Assembly (NCBI GenBank): GCA_017431005.1
Contig: JAFRLY010000024.1
Coordinates: 25,860-89,859, forward strand
Direction: 5' to 3'
DNA length: 64,000 nucleotides
Source: Clostridia bacterium
Lineage (GTDB): Bacteria > Bacillota > Clostridia > Christensenellales > Aristaeellaceae
Position 1 is the first letter of the stretch; each line of letters begins with the position of its first letter. Shown one piece after another: positions 15,238 through 25,217 of this stretch. Position numbers and translations under genes: made by a program. Under the pieces are notes generated by a model. The model was not told the DNA's origin. It searched no databases and saw only the letters and a list, made by a program, of their open reading frames with translations.

Positions 15238-16659
15238 TCAGGCAGCCTTCCGGAACCGCAGGAGCTGTGCGTGCTTCTTCTCCGCTCCGTGGTATTCCGG
15301 CGTACCGGGCAGCAGCCTGCCCTGAAGTCCTCTCATAATCCGGATATAGCAGGGAATCAGAAAGACATCCGCCATAATCCATGCGGCAGGATTCGCCAGG
15401 CAGGCCCCGGTAAAGCCCAGGGCGGGCACCACAAGGACCGCCACCACTGTCCGGGCCACCATTTCAAACATCCCGGCAATCATTGCAACCCGGGTGTATC
15501 CCATACCTTGAATACACAGGCGCACAATGTTGACAAACAGCAGCGGAATATAGAAGGAAGCGTTGATCCGCAGGAACCGGGCGGCCATCTCCATCACTTC
15601 CGGCGCCGCCGCGCTGTCCACAAACAGACTCAGCATCGGCCTCACAAAAAGCAGTACGATGCCCAGCGCTGTCAGGCAGTAGCCGGTGCCCAGCACCGCG
15701 GCCGCCTTCAGGCCCTGGTTCACCCGCTCCAGCTTCCGTGCGCCGATGTTCTGTCCCGCGAAGGTCGCCATGGTGGACGCCAGGGCATCGAACACGGATG
15801 CGAAAAACGCGCTGATTTTGGTCGCGGCGCTGATCGCCGCCACGGCGTTCACACCCAGTCCGTTGACAGACCACTGCACCATCACGGAGCCGATGGCGGT
15901 AATGGAAAACTGCAGGCCCATCGGCAGGCCGATACCCAGCATATGCTTTGCCCGGTTCAGGGAAAGCTGACGGTCTTCCTTCCGCAGCCGCAGGATTGGG
16001 AACTTTCTGATCATGACGATGACGCAGCCGATCCCCGACAGCAGCTGGCTGACCGCCGTCGCGACAGCCGCGCCGGCCACGTCCATGCCGCAGGCGATGA
16101 TCAGGAACAGGTCCAGCGCAATGTTGATCAGGGAGGCCATGACCAGGAAAAGCACCGGTGTCCGGCTGTCCCCCAGGGAACGCATGATGCCGCTGGCCAT
16201 ATTGTACAGCACGCAGCAGGGAATTGCCGCGAAAATGATGCTGATATAGCGGGCGGAATCATTCAGGATTTCCTCCGGCGTGTTCATCAGCCGGAGCATG
16301 GGCCTGCACAGCAGTGTCGCCGCCAGGGCAAACAGAAGGCTCATCCCGCCGCTCAGCACAACAGCGTGCCATACGTTCCGGCGGACCTCCCCTTCGTCCT
16401 TCGCGCCGAAGGCCTGTGCGATCGGAATGGAAAACCCGGAGCAAAGTCCCAGGCAAAGCCCGATTACCAGAAAGTTTACAGACCCGGTGGCGCCGACCGC
16501 CGCCAGCTTCTCCGCTCCGAGATACCGGCCGACGATGGCCGTATCCACAAAGCTGTAGAACTGCTGAAAAAGCACCCCGAACAGCAGGGGCAGTGCGAAG
16601 GAAATCACCAGCTTCATGGGACTTCCTTCGGTTAAATCGCGTGTCATCGTCCGGGACAT
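15238..16659 (-). CDS. MATE-family efflux transporter
   Basis: The protein has 473 residues and twelve predicted membrane segments in two related halves. The N-terminal half begins GSPMKLVISFALPLLFGVLF followed by FYSFVDTAIVGRYLG, the usual MATE helix 1-2 signature. The second half opens with LSLNRAKHMLGIGLPMGLQF. MATE transporters export drugs, organic cations or flavins using Na+ or H+ gradients; specificity is not evident. I chose the ATG at 16657-16659, with AAAGGA 11 bases upstream; ATGs at 16647 and 16731 are alternatives. The gene is monocistronic, bounded by the hsp20 terminator and divergent from the tRNA genes. Confidence 0.93.
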   Translation of the reverse strand: MSRTMTRDLTEGSPMKLVISFALPLLFGVLFQQFYSFVDTAIVGRYLGAEKLAAVGATGSVNFLVIGLCLGLCSGFSIPIAQAFGAKDEGEVRRNVWHAVVLSGGMSLLFALAATLLCRPMLRLMNTPEEILNDSARYISIIFAAIPCCVLYNMASGIMRSLGDSRTPVLFLVMASLINIALDLFLIIACGMDVAGAAVATAVSQLLSGIGCVIVMIRKFPILRLRKEDRQLSLNRAKHMLGIGLPMGLQFSITAIGSVMVQWSVNGLGVNAVAAISAATKISAFFASVFDALASTMATFAGQNIGARKLERVNQGLKAAAVLGTGYCLTALGIVLLFVRPMLSLFVDSAAAPEVMEMAARFLRINASFYIPLLFVNIVRLCIQGMGYTRVAMIAGMFEMVARTVVAVLVVPALGFTGACLANPAAWIMADVFLIPCYIRIMRGLQGRLLPGTPEYHGAEKKHAQLLRFRKAA

Positions 16660-16793
16660 AGGTGTACCCGTCCTTTCCGCGGCTTCCGTGAAACCGCCGC
16701 GCATGTTATAGCACCATTTGCCTCCCGGCACAACGGTCTCTTTCGGGAAGCTTTTCCGCGTAAAAACACAGGAAATTTTTCACCAAAAAATGC

Positions 16794-16822
16794 TTGACAC
16801 AAACCCTCATCTTTGATAATAT
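16794..16822 (+). promoter_or_regulatory. tRNA operon promoter
   Basis: TTGACA (16794-16799), a 17-base spacer and TAATAT (16817-16822) lie 26 bp before the mature 5' end of tRNA-Gln. The run of A/T upstream of the -35 could act as an UP element. Confidence 0.75.
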
Positions 16823-16848
16823 ACCTCCTGCGCGGTTAAGACCGCTGA

Positions 16849-16919
16849 TGGGGAATGGTGTAACGGCAGCACCTACGACTCTGACTCGTATTGTCTAGGT
16901 TCGAATCCTAGTTCCCCAG
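16849..16919 (+). tRNA. tRNA-Gln (CTG anticodon)
   Basis: Acceptor TGGGGAA pairs with TTCCCCA. The anticodon arm TACGA-CTCTGAC-TCGTA gives CTG, and the T arm is CTAGG-TTCGAAT-CCTAG. The discriminator is G, and CCA is not encoded (GCA follows). Confidence 0.96.
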
Positions 16920-16931
16920 CATTTTTTGTTT

Positions 16932-17004
16932 GGCTCCGTTGTCTAGAGGCCTAGGACGCGGCCCTCTCAAGGCTGAAACACGGGTTCGAATCCCGTCGGA
17001 GCTG
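16932..17004 (+). tRNA. tRNA-Glu (CTC anticodon)
   Basis: Acceptor GGCTCCG pairs with CGGAGCT (terminal G-U). The anticodon loop CTCTCAA gives CTC. The T arm is ACGGG-TTCGAAT-CCCGT, and CCA is not encoded. It lies 12 bp after tRNA-Gln and is co-transcribed with it. Confidence 0.95.
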
Positions 17005-17011
17005 CTTGCGG

Positions 17012-17039
17012 ACCCGCCGGCAGATGCCGGCGGGTTTTT
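17012..17039 (+). terminator. tRNA operon terminator
   Basis: ACCCGCCGGCA and TGCCGGCGGGT form an 11-bp GC-rich stem followed by TTTTT, seven bases after the tRNA-Glu 3' end. Confidence 0.92.
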
Positions 17040-17079
17040 GTTGTCCGGAATTGTTCACGAAGCGTTCACAGGCGCTCGG

Positions 17080-17108
17080 TTGAAGTCCACTTCCCCGGGG
17101 TGTATAAT
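17080..17108 (+). promoter_or_regulatory. Promoter of the parvulin gene
   Basis: TTGAAG (17080-17085), a 17-base spacer and a perfect TATAAT (17103-17108) lie 75 bp before the start codon. Confidence 0.82.
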
Positions 17109-17182
17109 ACGGTCAGGCCGGTTTGCCGGCCGGATTACCGTCCGGGGCATCTGTTCCCGCGACGAAACAGGAGGATCCCATC

Positions 17183-18616
17183 ATGAAAAAACGCCTGATA
17201 TCCCTGCTGCTGGCCCTGTGCCTGACAGCTGTCAGCTTTGCCGCCCTGGCGGAAGCTGCTGAAAATACCGAAACCGCTGAGCCGGCGGAGGTGACGGAGG
17301 CGGCGGAGCCTCAGCTGCTGGCCACCATCAACGGAACGGAGATCTATGATAACGATTCCGATCTGCAGTACTGGATTTCCTACTATATGTATCAGCTGTC
17401 CTCCAGCGGATATGACACCACGAATCCCGATCTGCTGAGCGATGTGAACAAATATTCTCTCTACAATACCCTGAACTTTGCTGTTCTGCGCCAGAAGGCA
17501 TCGGAGCTGGGGCTGGCCGATTTCACGGATGAAGAGATCGCGGCGATGGAAGCCGAAGCGCGTGAAAGCTGGACTTCCGTGCTGGAAAACTATGAAACCA
17601 ACTATTTCAGCATCACTGATGAATCCTCCGAGGAGGACCGCACTGCCGCCCGCGCGGATGCGCTCGCCATGCTGGAGGGGATGGGCTACACCGAGGAGAG
17701 CTATGTGGCTGAAATGGTGGACGGCTCCGTTACGAACGAGCTGATCGGACGGGTACAGAAATATGCTTCCGAAGGGCTCGCGGTGACGGATGACGAGGTC
17801 GTCGCCTATTATGACGAACTGGCGCAGGAGGACGAGGAGCAGTTTAAGGAGGATGTATCCTCCTACGAGTTCATGACCCAGTATTACGGCCAGGATTCCT
17901 ATTACGTTCCCGAAGGCTACCGGGGAATCGTTCATATCCTGCTGAAGGTGGACCAGGAACTGCTGGACGCCTGGAAGGATCTGACTGCCCGCTTCGAAGA
18001 GCAGCAGGCAGATACCGCTGAAGACGGCGCGGATACTGCGGAGGCAACCGCTGATCCCGAAGCGACGCCGGAACCCACGGAGGAGCCTGTGACCCAGGAT
18101 ATGGTGGATGCCGCCCGCAAGGCTATTCTGGACAGTGTTTCCGCCACCGTGGATGAAATCATGGCCAAGTATAACGAAGGCACTTCCTTCGAGGATCTGA
18201 TCAGGGAATACGGCACCGATCCCGGCATGCAGGATGAAGCCACCGTCGCCGAAGGCTATCACATTCATCCCGACAGCATCCTTTACGACAGCGATTTCGT
18301 GAAGGGCGCCATGGGTCTCGAGAAGATCGGCGATGTTTCCGAGCCCATCGTCAGCCAGTTCGGCGTGCATATCCTGCAGTACCTGAAGGATATCCCCGGC
18401 GGCGTCATGGAGCTGACCGACAGTCTGAAGGAAGAGCTGCGCGACGCCCTGCTGCAGGAAAAGCAGCAGGATGCCTTCACCTCCCTGCTGGATCAGTGGA
18501 TGGCGGAATCCGACATTCAGTATACTGAAGCCGGCGAAGCCTGGAAGCTTGATGAGGACGCAGCCGCTGAGGACGCAGCTGCTGAAGAACCGGCTGCTGA
18601 AGAACCGGCTGAATAA
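17183..18616 (+). CDS. Secreted parvulin-type peptidyl-prolyl isomerase (PrsA/SurA-like)
   Basis: The protein has 477 residues. A signal peptide (MKKRLISLLLALCLTAVS, cleavage after ALA) is followed by an acidic N-terminal SurA-like helical domain with two Tyr-rich helices, then a parvulin domain. The domain begins YRGIVHILLKVD and ends GDVSEPIVSQFGVHILQYL. It is split by about 70 residues, rich in Asp/Ala/Glu/Pro (ADTAEDGADTAEATADPEA), between strand 1 and the first helix. The C-terminus is a Glu/Ala/Pro tail. PrsA-type foldases help exported proteins fold outside the membrane; most are lipoproteins, but no lipobox is seen here. The start at 17183 follows CAGGAGG. It has its own promoter and terminator. 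Confidence 0.88.
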   Translation: MKKRLISLLLALCLTAVSFAALAEAAENTETAEPAEVTEAAEPQLLATINGTEIYDNDSDLQYWISYYMYQLSSSGYDTTNPDLLSDVNKYSLYNTLNFAVLRQKASELGLADFTDEEIAAMEAEARESWTSVLENYETNYFSITDESSEEDRTAARADALAMLEGMGYTEESYVAEMVDGSVTNELIGRVQKYASEGLAVTDDEVVAYYDELAQEDEEQFKEDVSSYEFMTQYYGQDSYYVPEGYRGIVHILLKVDQELLDAWKDLTARFEEQQADTAEDGADTAEATADPEATPEPTEEPVTQDMVDAARKAILDSVSATVDEIMAKYNEGTSFEDLIREYGTDPGMQDEATVAEGYHIHPDSILYDSDFVKGAMGLEKIGDVSEPIVSQFGVHILQYLKDIPGGVMELTDSLKEELRDALLQEKQQDAFTSLLDQWMAESDIQYTEAGEAWKLDEDAAAEDAAAEEPAAEEPAE

Positions 18617-18637
18617 TCCCCCCTGCGCAGTATGCAG

Positions 18638-18673
18638 AACGCCCATCGGAGCCGAAACTCCGATGGGCGTTTT
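18638..18673. terminator. Bidirectional terminator, parvulin / typA
   Basis: AACGCCCATCGGAG pairs with CTCCGATGGGCGTT around CCGAAA, a 14-bp stem with a T/A-rich flank on the right. It lies between two convergent genes. Confidence 0.85.
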
Positions 18674-18686
18674 ATATTATTACTTC

Positions 18687-20513
18687 TCAGGCTTCCTCTC
18701 CCCGGCTCCGGGCCTTTGCCCGCAGGGAGTGATCCAGCTGGCGCTTGCGCATCCGCAGATGCTGGGGTGTAATCTCCAGCAGCTCGTCATCATCGATGAA
18801 CTCCAGGCATTCCTCCAGCGTCAGGGGATGCACGGAAATCAGCCGCATGGCATCCTCAGAGGCGGAAGCGTTGCGCATGTTGGTCACGTGCTTCGCCTTG
18901 CAGACGTTGACCACCAGGTCACCGGGCCGCGCGTTCTGCCCGCAGATCTGGCCCATATACACGTTCTCGCCGGCGCCGATAAACAGCGTGCCGCGCTCCT
19001 GGGTGTAGAACAGGCCGTAGCTTGTGGAAACACCGGTTTCAAAGCAGACCAGCGCGCCGGCGTTGCGGTGCGGAATATCGCCCTTCACAGGCTCATACCG
19101 CTCAAAAACGGAGGACATGATGCCCTCGCCGCGGGTATCCGTCATGAACTCGCTGCGGTAGCCGAACAGGCCTCTGGAAGGCACCAGGAACTCCAGACGC
19201 ACACGCTCAAGCCCGCTCATGTGCTCCAGCGTGCCGCGGCGCCGGCCGATCTTTTCGATCACCGCGCCTGCCGTGGCCTGGGGAGTATCCACGATCAGCC
19301 GTTCCACAGGCTCGCACTTGACTCCGTCAATCTCCTTGTAGATGACCTGAGGCTTGCTGACGGCAAACTCGTAGCCCTGGCGCCGCATGTTCTCAATCAG
19401 GATGGACAGGTGCAGCTCGCCCCGGCCGCAGACCTCAAAGGCGTCCGTGCTGCCGGTATCGTTCACCCGCAGGGAAACGTCCGTCTGCAGCTCGCGCATC
19501 AGCCGGGCCCGCAGGTGGCGGCTGGTCACGAACTGACCTTCCCGGCCGGCAAACGGGCTGTCGTTGACGGAGAAGGTCATGGTCACCGTGGGCTCGCTGA
19601 TCTTGACGAAGGGCAGCCCTTCCACGCAGGAAGGATCGCATACCGTATCCCCGATGGAGATATCCTCCGCGCCGTACAGGGCGACGATGTCCCCCATACC
19701 TACCTCGGAGGCGTTGACGCGCTTCAGGCCGTCATACTGGAACAGGCCGCCCAGCCGCCAGACAGGGCTGGTCGCGCCGGTTTCCAGGTTGGTATGCACA
19801 ACGTTCATGCCCTCGGTGAATTTGCCGCGCACCACACGGCCGACGCCGATCCGGCCCACATATTCGCTGTAATCGATCGTGGAAATCAGCACCTGGGCGG
19901 GGCCCTCCGCATCGCCTTCCGGCGCGGGAATATAGTTCAGAATCGCGTCAAACAGCGGGCGCAGATCCTGCCCCGGCTTCTCCAGATCCAGAGTGGCGGT
20001 TCCCTTCCGGGCGGAAACATAAAGAATCGGATTCTCAATGGTGGTCTCGTCCGCCTCCAGATCGATCAGAAGGTCAAGAATTTCATTCACAACCTCGTCA
20101 CACCGGGCATCCGGCCTGTCCACCTTGTTGATGACGATCAGGACCTTCAGCTTCAGCTCCAGCGCCTTCCGCAGCACGAATCGGGTCTGGGGCATCGGGC
20201 CTTCGAAGCTGTCCACCAGCAGCAGCACGCCGTCCACCATCTTCAGCACCCGTTCCACCTCGCCGCCGAAGTCGGCGTGGCCGGGCGTGTCAACAATGTT
20301 GATCTTGTGTCCCTGGTAATGCACCGCGGTGTTTTTGCTCAGAATCGTGATGCCGCGCTCCCGCTCCAGATCGTTGGAGTCCATCACCCGGTCCACCGTC
20401 TGCTGGTTTTCGCGGTATACGCCGCCCTGTTTCAGCATCTGGTCCACCAGGGTGGTCTTGCCATGGTCGACATGGGCGATGATTGCAATATTCCGAATGT
20501 CTTCCCGAATCAT
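18687..20513 (-). CDS. typA: Ribosome-associated GTPase TypA/BipA
   Basis: This 608-residue translational GTPase of the EF-G superfamily binds the ribosome and assists 50S assembly and stress adaptation. The G domain opens with [20 protein letters not shown] (P-loop) and continues with ERERGITI (switch I), [12 protein letters not shown] (switch II) and NKVDRPDAR (NKxD). Domains III and V (for example [20 protein letters not shown]) and the BipA-specific C-terminus follow. Length and order are normal. The start ATG has GGAGGAAA 10 bases upstream. It sits downstream of the RF3 gene on the same strand with a 56-bp gap. Confidence 0.97.
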   Translation of the reverse strand: MIREDIRNIAIIAHVDHGKTTLVDQMLKQGGVYRENQQTVDRVMDSNDLERERGITILSKNTAVHYQGHKINIVDTPGHADFGGEVERVLKMVDGVLLLVDSFEGPMPQTRFVLRKALELKLKVLIVINKVDRPDARCDEVVNEILDLLIDLEADETTIENPILYVSARKGTATLDLEKPGQDLRPLFDAILNYIPAPEGDAEGPAQVLISTIDYSEYVGRIGVGRVVRGKFTEGMNVVHTNLETGATSPVWRLGGLFQYDGLKRVNASEVGMGDIVALYGAEDISIGDTVCDPSCVEGLPFVKISEPTVTMTFSVNDSPFAGREGQFVTSRHLRARLMRELQTDVSLRVNDTGSTDAFEVCGRGELHLSILIENMRRQGYEFAVSKPQVIYKEIDGVKCEPVERLIVDTPQATAGAVIEKIGRRRGTLEHMSGLERVRLEFLVPSRGLFGYRSEFMTDTRGEGIMSSVFERYEPVKGDIPHRNAGALVCFETGVSTSYGLFYTQERGTLFIGAGENVYMGQICGQNARPGDLVVNVCKAKHVTNMRNASASEDAMRLISVHPLTLEECLEFIDDDELLEITPQHLRMRKRQLDHSLRAKARSRGEEA

Positions 20514-20569
20514 GCCGGTAATTTCCTCCTGTATGCCCGCTTCCGGGCTTCCCTGTTCCGTATAATATA

Positions 20570-22186
20570 TTATCTGTCAGCGGTTTCCGTCAGCTCCAGG
20601 CCCTCGTTGTTCTCACAGGCCAGCCGGATGCTCCATTCGTTCTCAAACAGCAGCACATCCCGCCCGTGGCTGTCCTTCGCCCTGCCTGACGTGGAGGTCA
20701 GCTTCAGGTTTTCCACAGGCTTCGGGGTTTTCACCACCCAGCGGACAAACCGGAAGGGCATGCCCTCCATAACGATTTCCGTCTGATATTCCGTGCGCAG
20801 GCGGTGCTCGAGCACCTCAAACTGCAGCACGCCGACAACGCCGACCATGAATTCCTCCCGGCCGGTTTCCGTCCGGATAAAGGTCTGGATCGCGCCTTCC
20901 TCCGCCAGCTGGCTGATGCCCTTCTGGAACTGCTTCCGCTTCATACTGTCCGCCGGGCGCACCCGGTTGAAGAACTCCGGCGCAAACACCGGGATGTTGG
21001 CGTAATGCATCTTCGGTCCGGTGGACAGGGTGTCCCCCAGCCTGTATATCCCGGGATCAAACAGTCCGATGATATCCCCGGCCCAGGCCTCCTCCACCGC
21101 CTCCCGCTCGTCCGCCATGAACTGCTGGGGCTGCTTCAGGGCCACCACCTTGCCGGTGCCGGAATGCCAGACCTCCATCCCCTTCTCGAAGGCGCCGGAA
21201 ACGATGCGCATAAACGCCAGCCGGTCCCGGTGCGCCGGATTCATATTGGCCTGGATCTTGAAGATGAATCCGGAAAAGTAAGGCTCCTCCGGCTGAATCA
21301 TCCCCATGTCGCTTTCCCTGGGCAGGGGCGGCGGCGTAAAGGACAGGAACCGGTCCAGGAAAGGCTCCACGCCGAAGTTGGTTACCGCGGAGCCGAAGAA
21401 CATGGGCGTCAGTTCCCCGCGGCGCACCTTTTCCAGATCAAAGGCGTCCCCGGCCTCATCCAGCAGCTCGATCTCCTCGTTCAGCCGGTCCCTGTAATGC
21501 TGCTCCAGGACTTCCTTCAGCGCCGGATCATCCAGGGAAATGTCGGTTTTTTCCACCATTTTCCTGCCGTGATCCCCGCCGGTGTACAGCTCCACTGTCC
21601 GGGTGTCCCGGTGATACACGCCCTGGAAATCCCCGTCCACGCCGATCGGCCAGTTGATGGGGCAGGAACGGATGCCCAGCACCTGCTCCAGCTCCTCCAT
21701 CAGGGCGAAGGGATCCTTGGCGGCCCGGTCCATCTTGTTCACAAAGGTAAAGATCGGAATGTTCCGCATCCGGCAGACCTTGAACAGCTTGATCGTCTGG
21801 GCCTCAACGCCCTTGGCCGCGTCCAGCAGCATGACCGCCGCGTCCGCCGCCACCAGCACCCGGTAGGTATCCTCGGAGAAATCCTGGTGTCCGGGGGTGT
21901 CCAGAATATTGATGCGGTATCCGTCGTAAACAAACTGCATGGCGGAGCTGGTCACGGAGATGCCGCGCTGCTTCTCAATTTCCATCCAGTCCGAAGTGGC
22001 GTGCTTGTCGGTCTTCCGGGCCTTGACGCTGCCGGCGCTGCGGATCGCTCCGCCGTAAAGCAGCAGCTTCTCCGTCAGGGTCGTCTTGCCGGCGTCGGGA
22101 TGGGAAATGATCGCGAAAGTCCGCCGTTTGTCCACCTGTTCGTGCAGCATTGTCCGGAATTCCCGAGTATCGTTGGCGGGCAGCAT
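20570..22186 (-). CDS. prfC: Peptide chain release factor 3
   Basis: RF3 is a GTPase that recycles RF1/RF2 from the ribosome after termination. The protein has 538 residues. The N-terminal region RRTFAIISHPDAGKTTLTEK holds the P-loop; EKQRGISVTSS, DTPGHQDFSEDTYR and NKMDR complete the GTP-binding set. Domain II/III segments such as AEEGAIQTFIRTETGREEFM are characteristic of RF3. I chose the ATG at 22184-22186 because GGAGGAG lies just upstream, and the longer ATG-less extension is not family-like. Its pairing with typA makes this a small translation-factor cluster. RF3 is patchily distributed among bacteria. Confidence 0.95.
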   Translation of the reverse strand: MLPANDTREFRTMLHEQVDKRRTFAIISHPDAGKTTLTEKLLLYGGAIRSAGSVKARKTDKHATSDWMEIEKQRGISVTSSAMQFVYDGYRINILDTPGHQDFSEDTYRVLVAADAAVMLLDAAKGVEAQTIKLFKVCRMRNIPIFTFVNKMDRAAKDPFALMEELEQVLGIRSCPINWPIGVDGDFQGVYHRDTRTVELYTGGDHGRKMVEKTDISLDDPALKEVLEQHYRDRLNEEIELLDEAGDAFDLEKVRRGELTPMFFGSAVTNFGVEPFLDRFLSFTPPPLPRESDMGMIQPEEPYFSGFIFKIQANMNPAHRDRLAFMRIVSGAFEKGMEVWHSGTGKVVALKQPQQFMADEREAVEEAWAGDIIGLFDPGIYRLGDTLSTGPKMHYANIPVFAPEFFNRVRPADSMKRKQFQKGISQLAEEGAIQTFIRTETGREEFMVGVVGVLQFEVLEHRLRTEYQTEIVMEGMPFRFVRWVVKTPKPVENLKLTSTSGRAKDSHGRDVLLFENEWSIRLACENNEGLELTETADR

Positions 22187-22309
22187 TCCATTCTCCTCCC
22201 TGTTCCCGAAAGTCCGCAAAAAAGCGGCGCTGCGTGATACGCAACGCCACATTTTATATCTGTGTCGGAATACTTGTCAAGAAATTTCCTGTATCCGCAG
22301 CTATAAGCT

Positions 22310-23332
22310 TCAGAGGCTTTCCAGCGCTTTCTGCTGCGCCGCGATCACCCTGTCGCACCAGGCGTCAAACTCCGGATCCTCCTTCTGCAGCTCCGGATGG
22401 GCCAGAATATAGTCCAGCGCCTTCCGCACGCCGATACTGAAGGGTACGGTGGTCCGCAGGTCAGGCGCCAGGCGCTTCACCTTGCTGTTGTCAAAGACCA
22501 CGGATACCGATTTGTCGCCGATCACGCCGCCCTCGAAGTCGTAGCCCATCTTTTTCCCTGCCTCAGCCAGGAAAGCGGAAGAGACATATACGGCGTTCAG
22601 CTTTACATTCAGCGCATCCGCAATCGTCTGATAAATCTGATTCCAGGTCAGCACCTCGTCTCCCGTAATATGGAAGGCTTCGCCGATGGCGTGCCGGTTG
22701 CCCATAAGCCCGATGAAGCCGATGGCAAAGTCCGTATTGAAGGTCAGGTGCCACAGGGAGCTGCCGTCGCCATGGATAATAACCGGTTTGCCCTCCATCA
22801 TCCGTCTGATGACCTGCCAGGAGCCTCCGTTTCCGTGAACACCCATGGGGATACTGCGCTCGTCATAGGTGTGGCTGGGCCGGACGATGGTAACCGGGAA
22901 GCCTTCTGTCCGGTACTTCTCCATAAGGAATTCCTCGCAGGCAATCTTGTTGCGGGAGTATTCCCAATAGGGGTTGGACAGGGTTGTGCCCTCGGTGATG
23001 ATATAGCTGGCTGCCGGCTTGTGATAGGCGGAAGCGGAGCTGATATAGATGTATTGCCGGGTCTTTCCCTTAAACAGCCTGTAATCCCGCTCCACCTGGT
23101 TTTTCGTGAAGCCGATGAACTCACAGACCGTGTCAAAGAACTGATCCTTCAGGATTTCCGCGGTCGCCTTTTCATCCGAGATATCCGCCTGAATCTGGTG
23201 CACGCCTTCCGGAACCTCCGCCCTGCGGTTTCCGCGGTTCAGCAGCCAGACCTCCCAGTCCGTCTCCGCCGCCAGGCGTCTGACAATGCCCATACTGATG
23301 GTACCCGTACCGCCGATAAACAATGCCTTCAT
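22310..23332 (-). CDS. NAD-dependent epimerase/dehydratase (extended SDR)
   Basis: This 340-residue protein has an N-terminal Rossmann motif, MKALFIGGTGTISMGIVRRL (G-x-x-G-x-x-x-x-G). SSASAYHK supplies the active-site Ser region, and the catalytic Y-x-x-x-K is YSRNK in YWEYSRNKIACEEFL. RPSHTYDE and a C-terminal substrate domain match the extended SDR class that includes nucleotide-sugar epimerases and reductases. The start has AAAGGAGG nine bases upstream. The neighbours are not sugar-nucleotide genes, so the substrate stays unknown. It is cytoplasmic and normal in length. Related proteins in this subgroup are sometimes annotated as isoflavone-reductase-like or UDP-glucose epimerase-like. Confidence 0.87.
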   Translation of the reverse strand: MKALFIGGTGTISMGIVRRLAAETDWEVWLLNRGNRRAEVPEGVHQIQADISDEKATAEILKDQFFDTVCEFIGFTKNQVERDYRLFKGKTRQYIYISSASAYHKPAASYIITEGTTLSNPYWEYSRNKIACEEFLMEKYRTEGFPVTIVRPSHTYDERSIPMGVHGNGGSWQVIRRMMEGKPVIIHGDGSSLWHLTFNTDFAIGFIGLMGNRHAIGEAFHITGDEVLTWNQIYQTIADALNVKLNAVYVSSAFLAEAGKKMGYDFEGGVIGDKSVSVVFDNSKVKRLAPDLRTTVPFSIGVRKALDYILAHPELQKEDPEFDAWCDRVIAAQQKALESL

Positions 23333-23360
23333 GACTGCGTCCTCCTTTATCTGATTCTTT

Positions 23361-25217
23361 TTATTCAGCGCCTGCCGGCGCCGGGGTTGTCTCGGGAAGA
23401 GCGACCTGTATCGGCTGAATCGCGTCCCACAGGGCGTTCAGCGTCGTCTGGTCAACGACTCCGCTTTGCTTGATGCCGTTTGCCTTCTGGAAAGCTTTTA
23501 CGGCCTTCTTGGTACCCGAAAGGAACTTTCCGGAGCACTTTCCCTTGTAGAAGCCAAGCTCCGCCAGACGGCGCTGCACCCAGTAAACGGTTTCGTTCGC
23601 GCTGTTTTCCTGCAGCGTACCCTTCATTGACGGCTTTTCAGCGGCCGGATAGTCCGGCTCAGCCGTAGGCTCCGGTGTTTCCACCGGCGTCTGGGTTTTC
23701 TCGTTCAGCTTCGGCAGCTTCAGCGCGTCCCGCAGCTCCGGATCCGGATCCATGCCCTCCACAATCGACACCACGGTTCCCGCGCCGACATTGTCGTAGA
23801 TCCATTTCGCGTCCGCCACGCTCAGCCGGATACAGCCGTGGCTGGCCCGCTTGCCCAGCTTGTAATAGCTGGATGTGTTCATGTTCGTGACACTGACAGA
23901 ATAATATATCACGGAATGGAAAGCAATTGAGGAATTGATCCGCGTCCAGTAACGGGCGTAGCTGCCCCACTTGGGGAAATAGCACCAGTTGGCATGCCGG
24001 CCGTTCAGAACCCAGTCCCCCACGTCGCTGGGTGTGGCCTTCAGTCCTGTGGAGCACAGCATCTGGCGTACCACGACGTTGTATTCTCCGTTCTCATCCC
24101 GTCCGTACACCGTGGTGACCTGGTTTGCCACGTCCACGGTGATGGCGAAGGGCACCGGCGTCGGTTCCGGCGTGGGCTTCGGCGTGGCGTCCGGCAGCAC
24201 GATCCGGGAATCGTTGAAAATCAGATTCCAGGTTTCCTCGTCCACGACGCCGGTTGCCTTGACCGCGTTCTGTTCCTGAATTTTCTTTACGGCCCGGGTG
24301 GTGTTCCGCATAAAGTTGCCGCTGACGGGGCCGTCGTAATATCCCAGGTCCGCCATCCGCTGCTGCAGCTGCTTCACCAGCTTTCCGGAGGAGCCGTTCT
24401 TCAGCTTCTTCGTAAACGCGGTATCGCCGTCTGCCACCCGGACGCCGCCGTCCGTCTCGTTCTCATCCACCAGGAATCCGCTCAGATCCGGCACCGGCGT
24501 CGGCACTGCGCCTGCCGCAGCCTTTTTGTCATCCTTTCCCACCGCGCTGCCGGCATACAGGGCATTCTGTGTCTCCGTATCCGCGATTCCGTCGGTGTCA
24601 AGACCGTTCTTTTCCTGGAAGGCTTCCACCGCCTTCTGGGTGGCCTCCAGGAAATTGCCGCTGATCTTGCCCTTATAATAGCCGAGCTCCGTCAGCCGGG
24701 TCTGCAGGTTCTTCACGTCCTCCCCCGCGGAGCCGTACCGGAGCGGGCGGTAACGGACGGAAAACAGCAGGGACTGGGTCTGAATATCCGCGACGCCGCT
24801 TACCTCCAGGTCGAAGTCCTTCTGGAAGGCTTTCACCGCCTCCCGGGTTCCTTCCTTAAAGTTGCCGGAAAGGTTCCCCGTATAGTATTTCAGGTCCTTC
24901 AGGCGGTTCTGCAGGTCCAGCACGTCGTCTCCGGAATCCCCGTACTGCAGGATCCTGGCGTCCTGGATTTCCTCCTCCACCTCGTCCTCTTCCATCATAT
25001 CCACAGGAACCGGCTCCGAGTCATCGCCTTCCCCGGCTTCATCCTCTTCCGCTTCCTCCAGCTGAGAAGCCTCGGAATCGTCCCCGTCCGGCACTTCCTC
25101 CGCTTCCTCGGCAAGGGATGCGCGCACCGGCACGAAGGAAACGCCTCCGGCTGTCAGCACAGCGCCGGCCGCCAGGCAGCAGATGATCAGCAGGCAAACA
25201 ATCCTTTTCATGGACAT
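23361..25217 (-). CDS. L,D-transpeptidase with four peptidoglycan-binding domains
   Basis: The protein has 618 residues. A signal peptide is followed by an acidic linker (about 35-85). Three PG_binding_1 repeats follow, each with a pattern like LKDLKYYTGNLSGNF...VKAFQ, then a YkuD catalytic domain beginning FAITVDVANQVTTVYG and containing the catalytic motif SHGCIRLSVADAKW. A fourth PG-binding repeat (AELGFYKGKCSGKF) is C-terminal. YkuD enzymes form 3-3 peptidoglycan cross-links or attach proteins to the wall, with Cys as nucleophile. Pro/Thr-rich spacers (TPKPTPEPTPVP, TPEPTAEPDY) separate modules. The start ATG at 25215-25217 is preceded by AAAGGA. Its promoter lies at 25284-25312. Confidence 0.93.
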   Translation of the reverse strand: MSMKRIVCLLIICCLAAGAVLTAGGVSFVPVRASLAEEAEEVPDGDDSEASQLEEAEEDEAGEGDDSEPVPVDMMEEDEVEEEIQDARILQYGDSGDDVLDLQNRLKDLKYYTGNLSGNFKEGTREAVKAFQKDFDLEVSGVADIQTQSLLFSVRYRPLRYGSAGEDVKNLQTRLTELGYYKGKISGNFLEATQKAVEAFQEKNGLDTDGIADTETQNALYAGSAVGKDDKKAAAGAVPTPVPDLSGFLVDENETDGGVRVADGDTAFTKKLKNGSSGKLVKQLQQRMADLGYYDGPVSGNFMRNTTRAVKKIQEQNAVKATGVVDEETWNLIFNDSRIVLPDATPKPTPEPTPVPFAITVDVANQVTTVYGRDENGEYNVVVRQMLCSTGLKATPSDVGDWVLNGRHANWCYFPKWGSYARYWTRINSSIAFHSVIYYSVSVTNMNTSSYYKLGKRASHGCIRLSVADAKWIYDNVGAGTVVSIVEGMDPDPELRDALKLPKLNEKTQTPVETPEPTAEPDYPAAEKPSMKGTLQENSANETVYWVQRRLAELGFYKGKCSGKFLSGTKKAVKAFQKANGIKQSGVVDQTTLNALWDAIQPIQVALPETTPAPAGAE

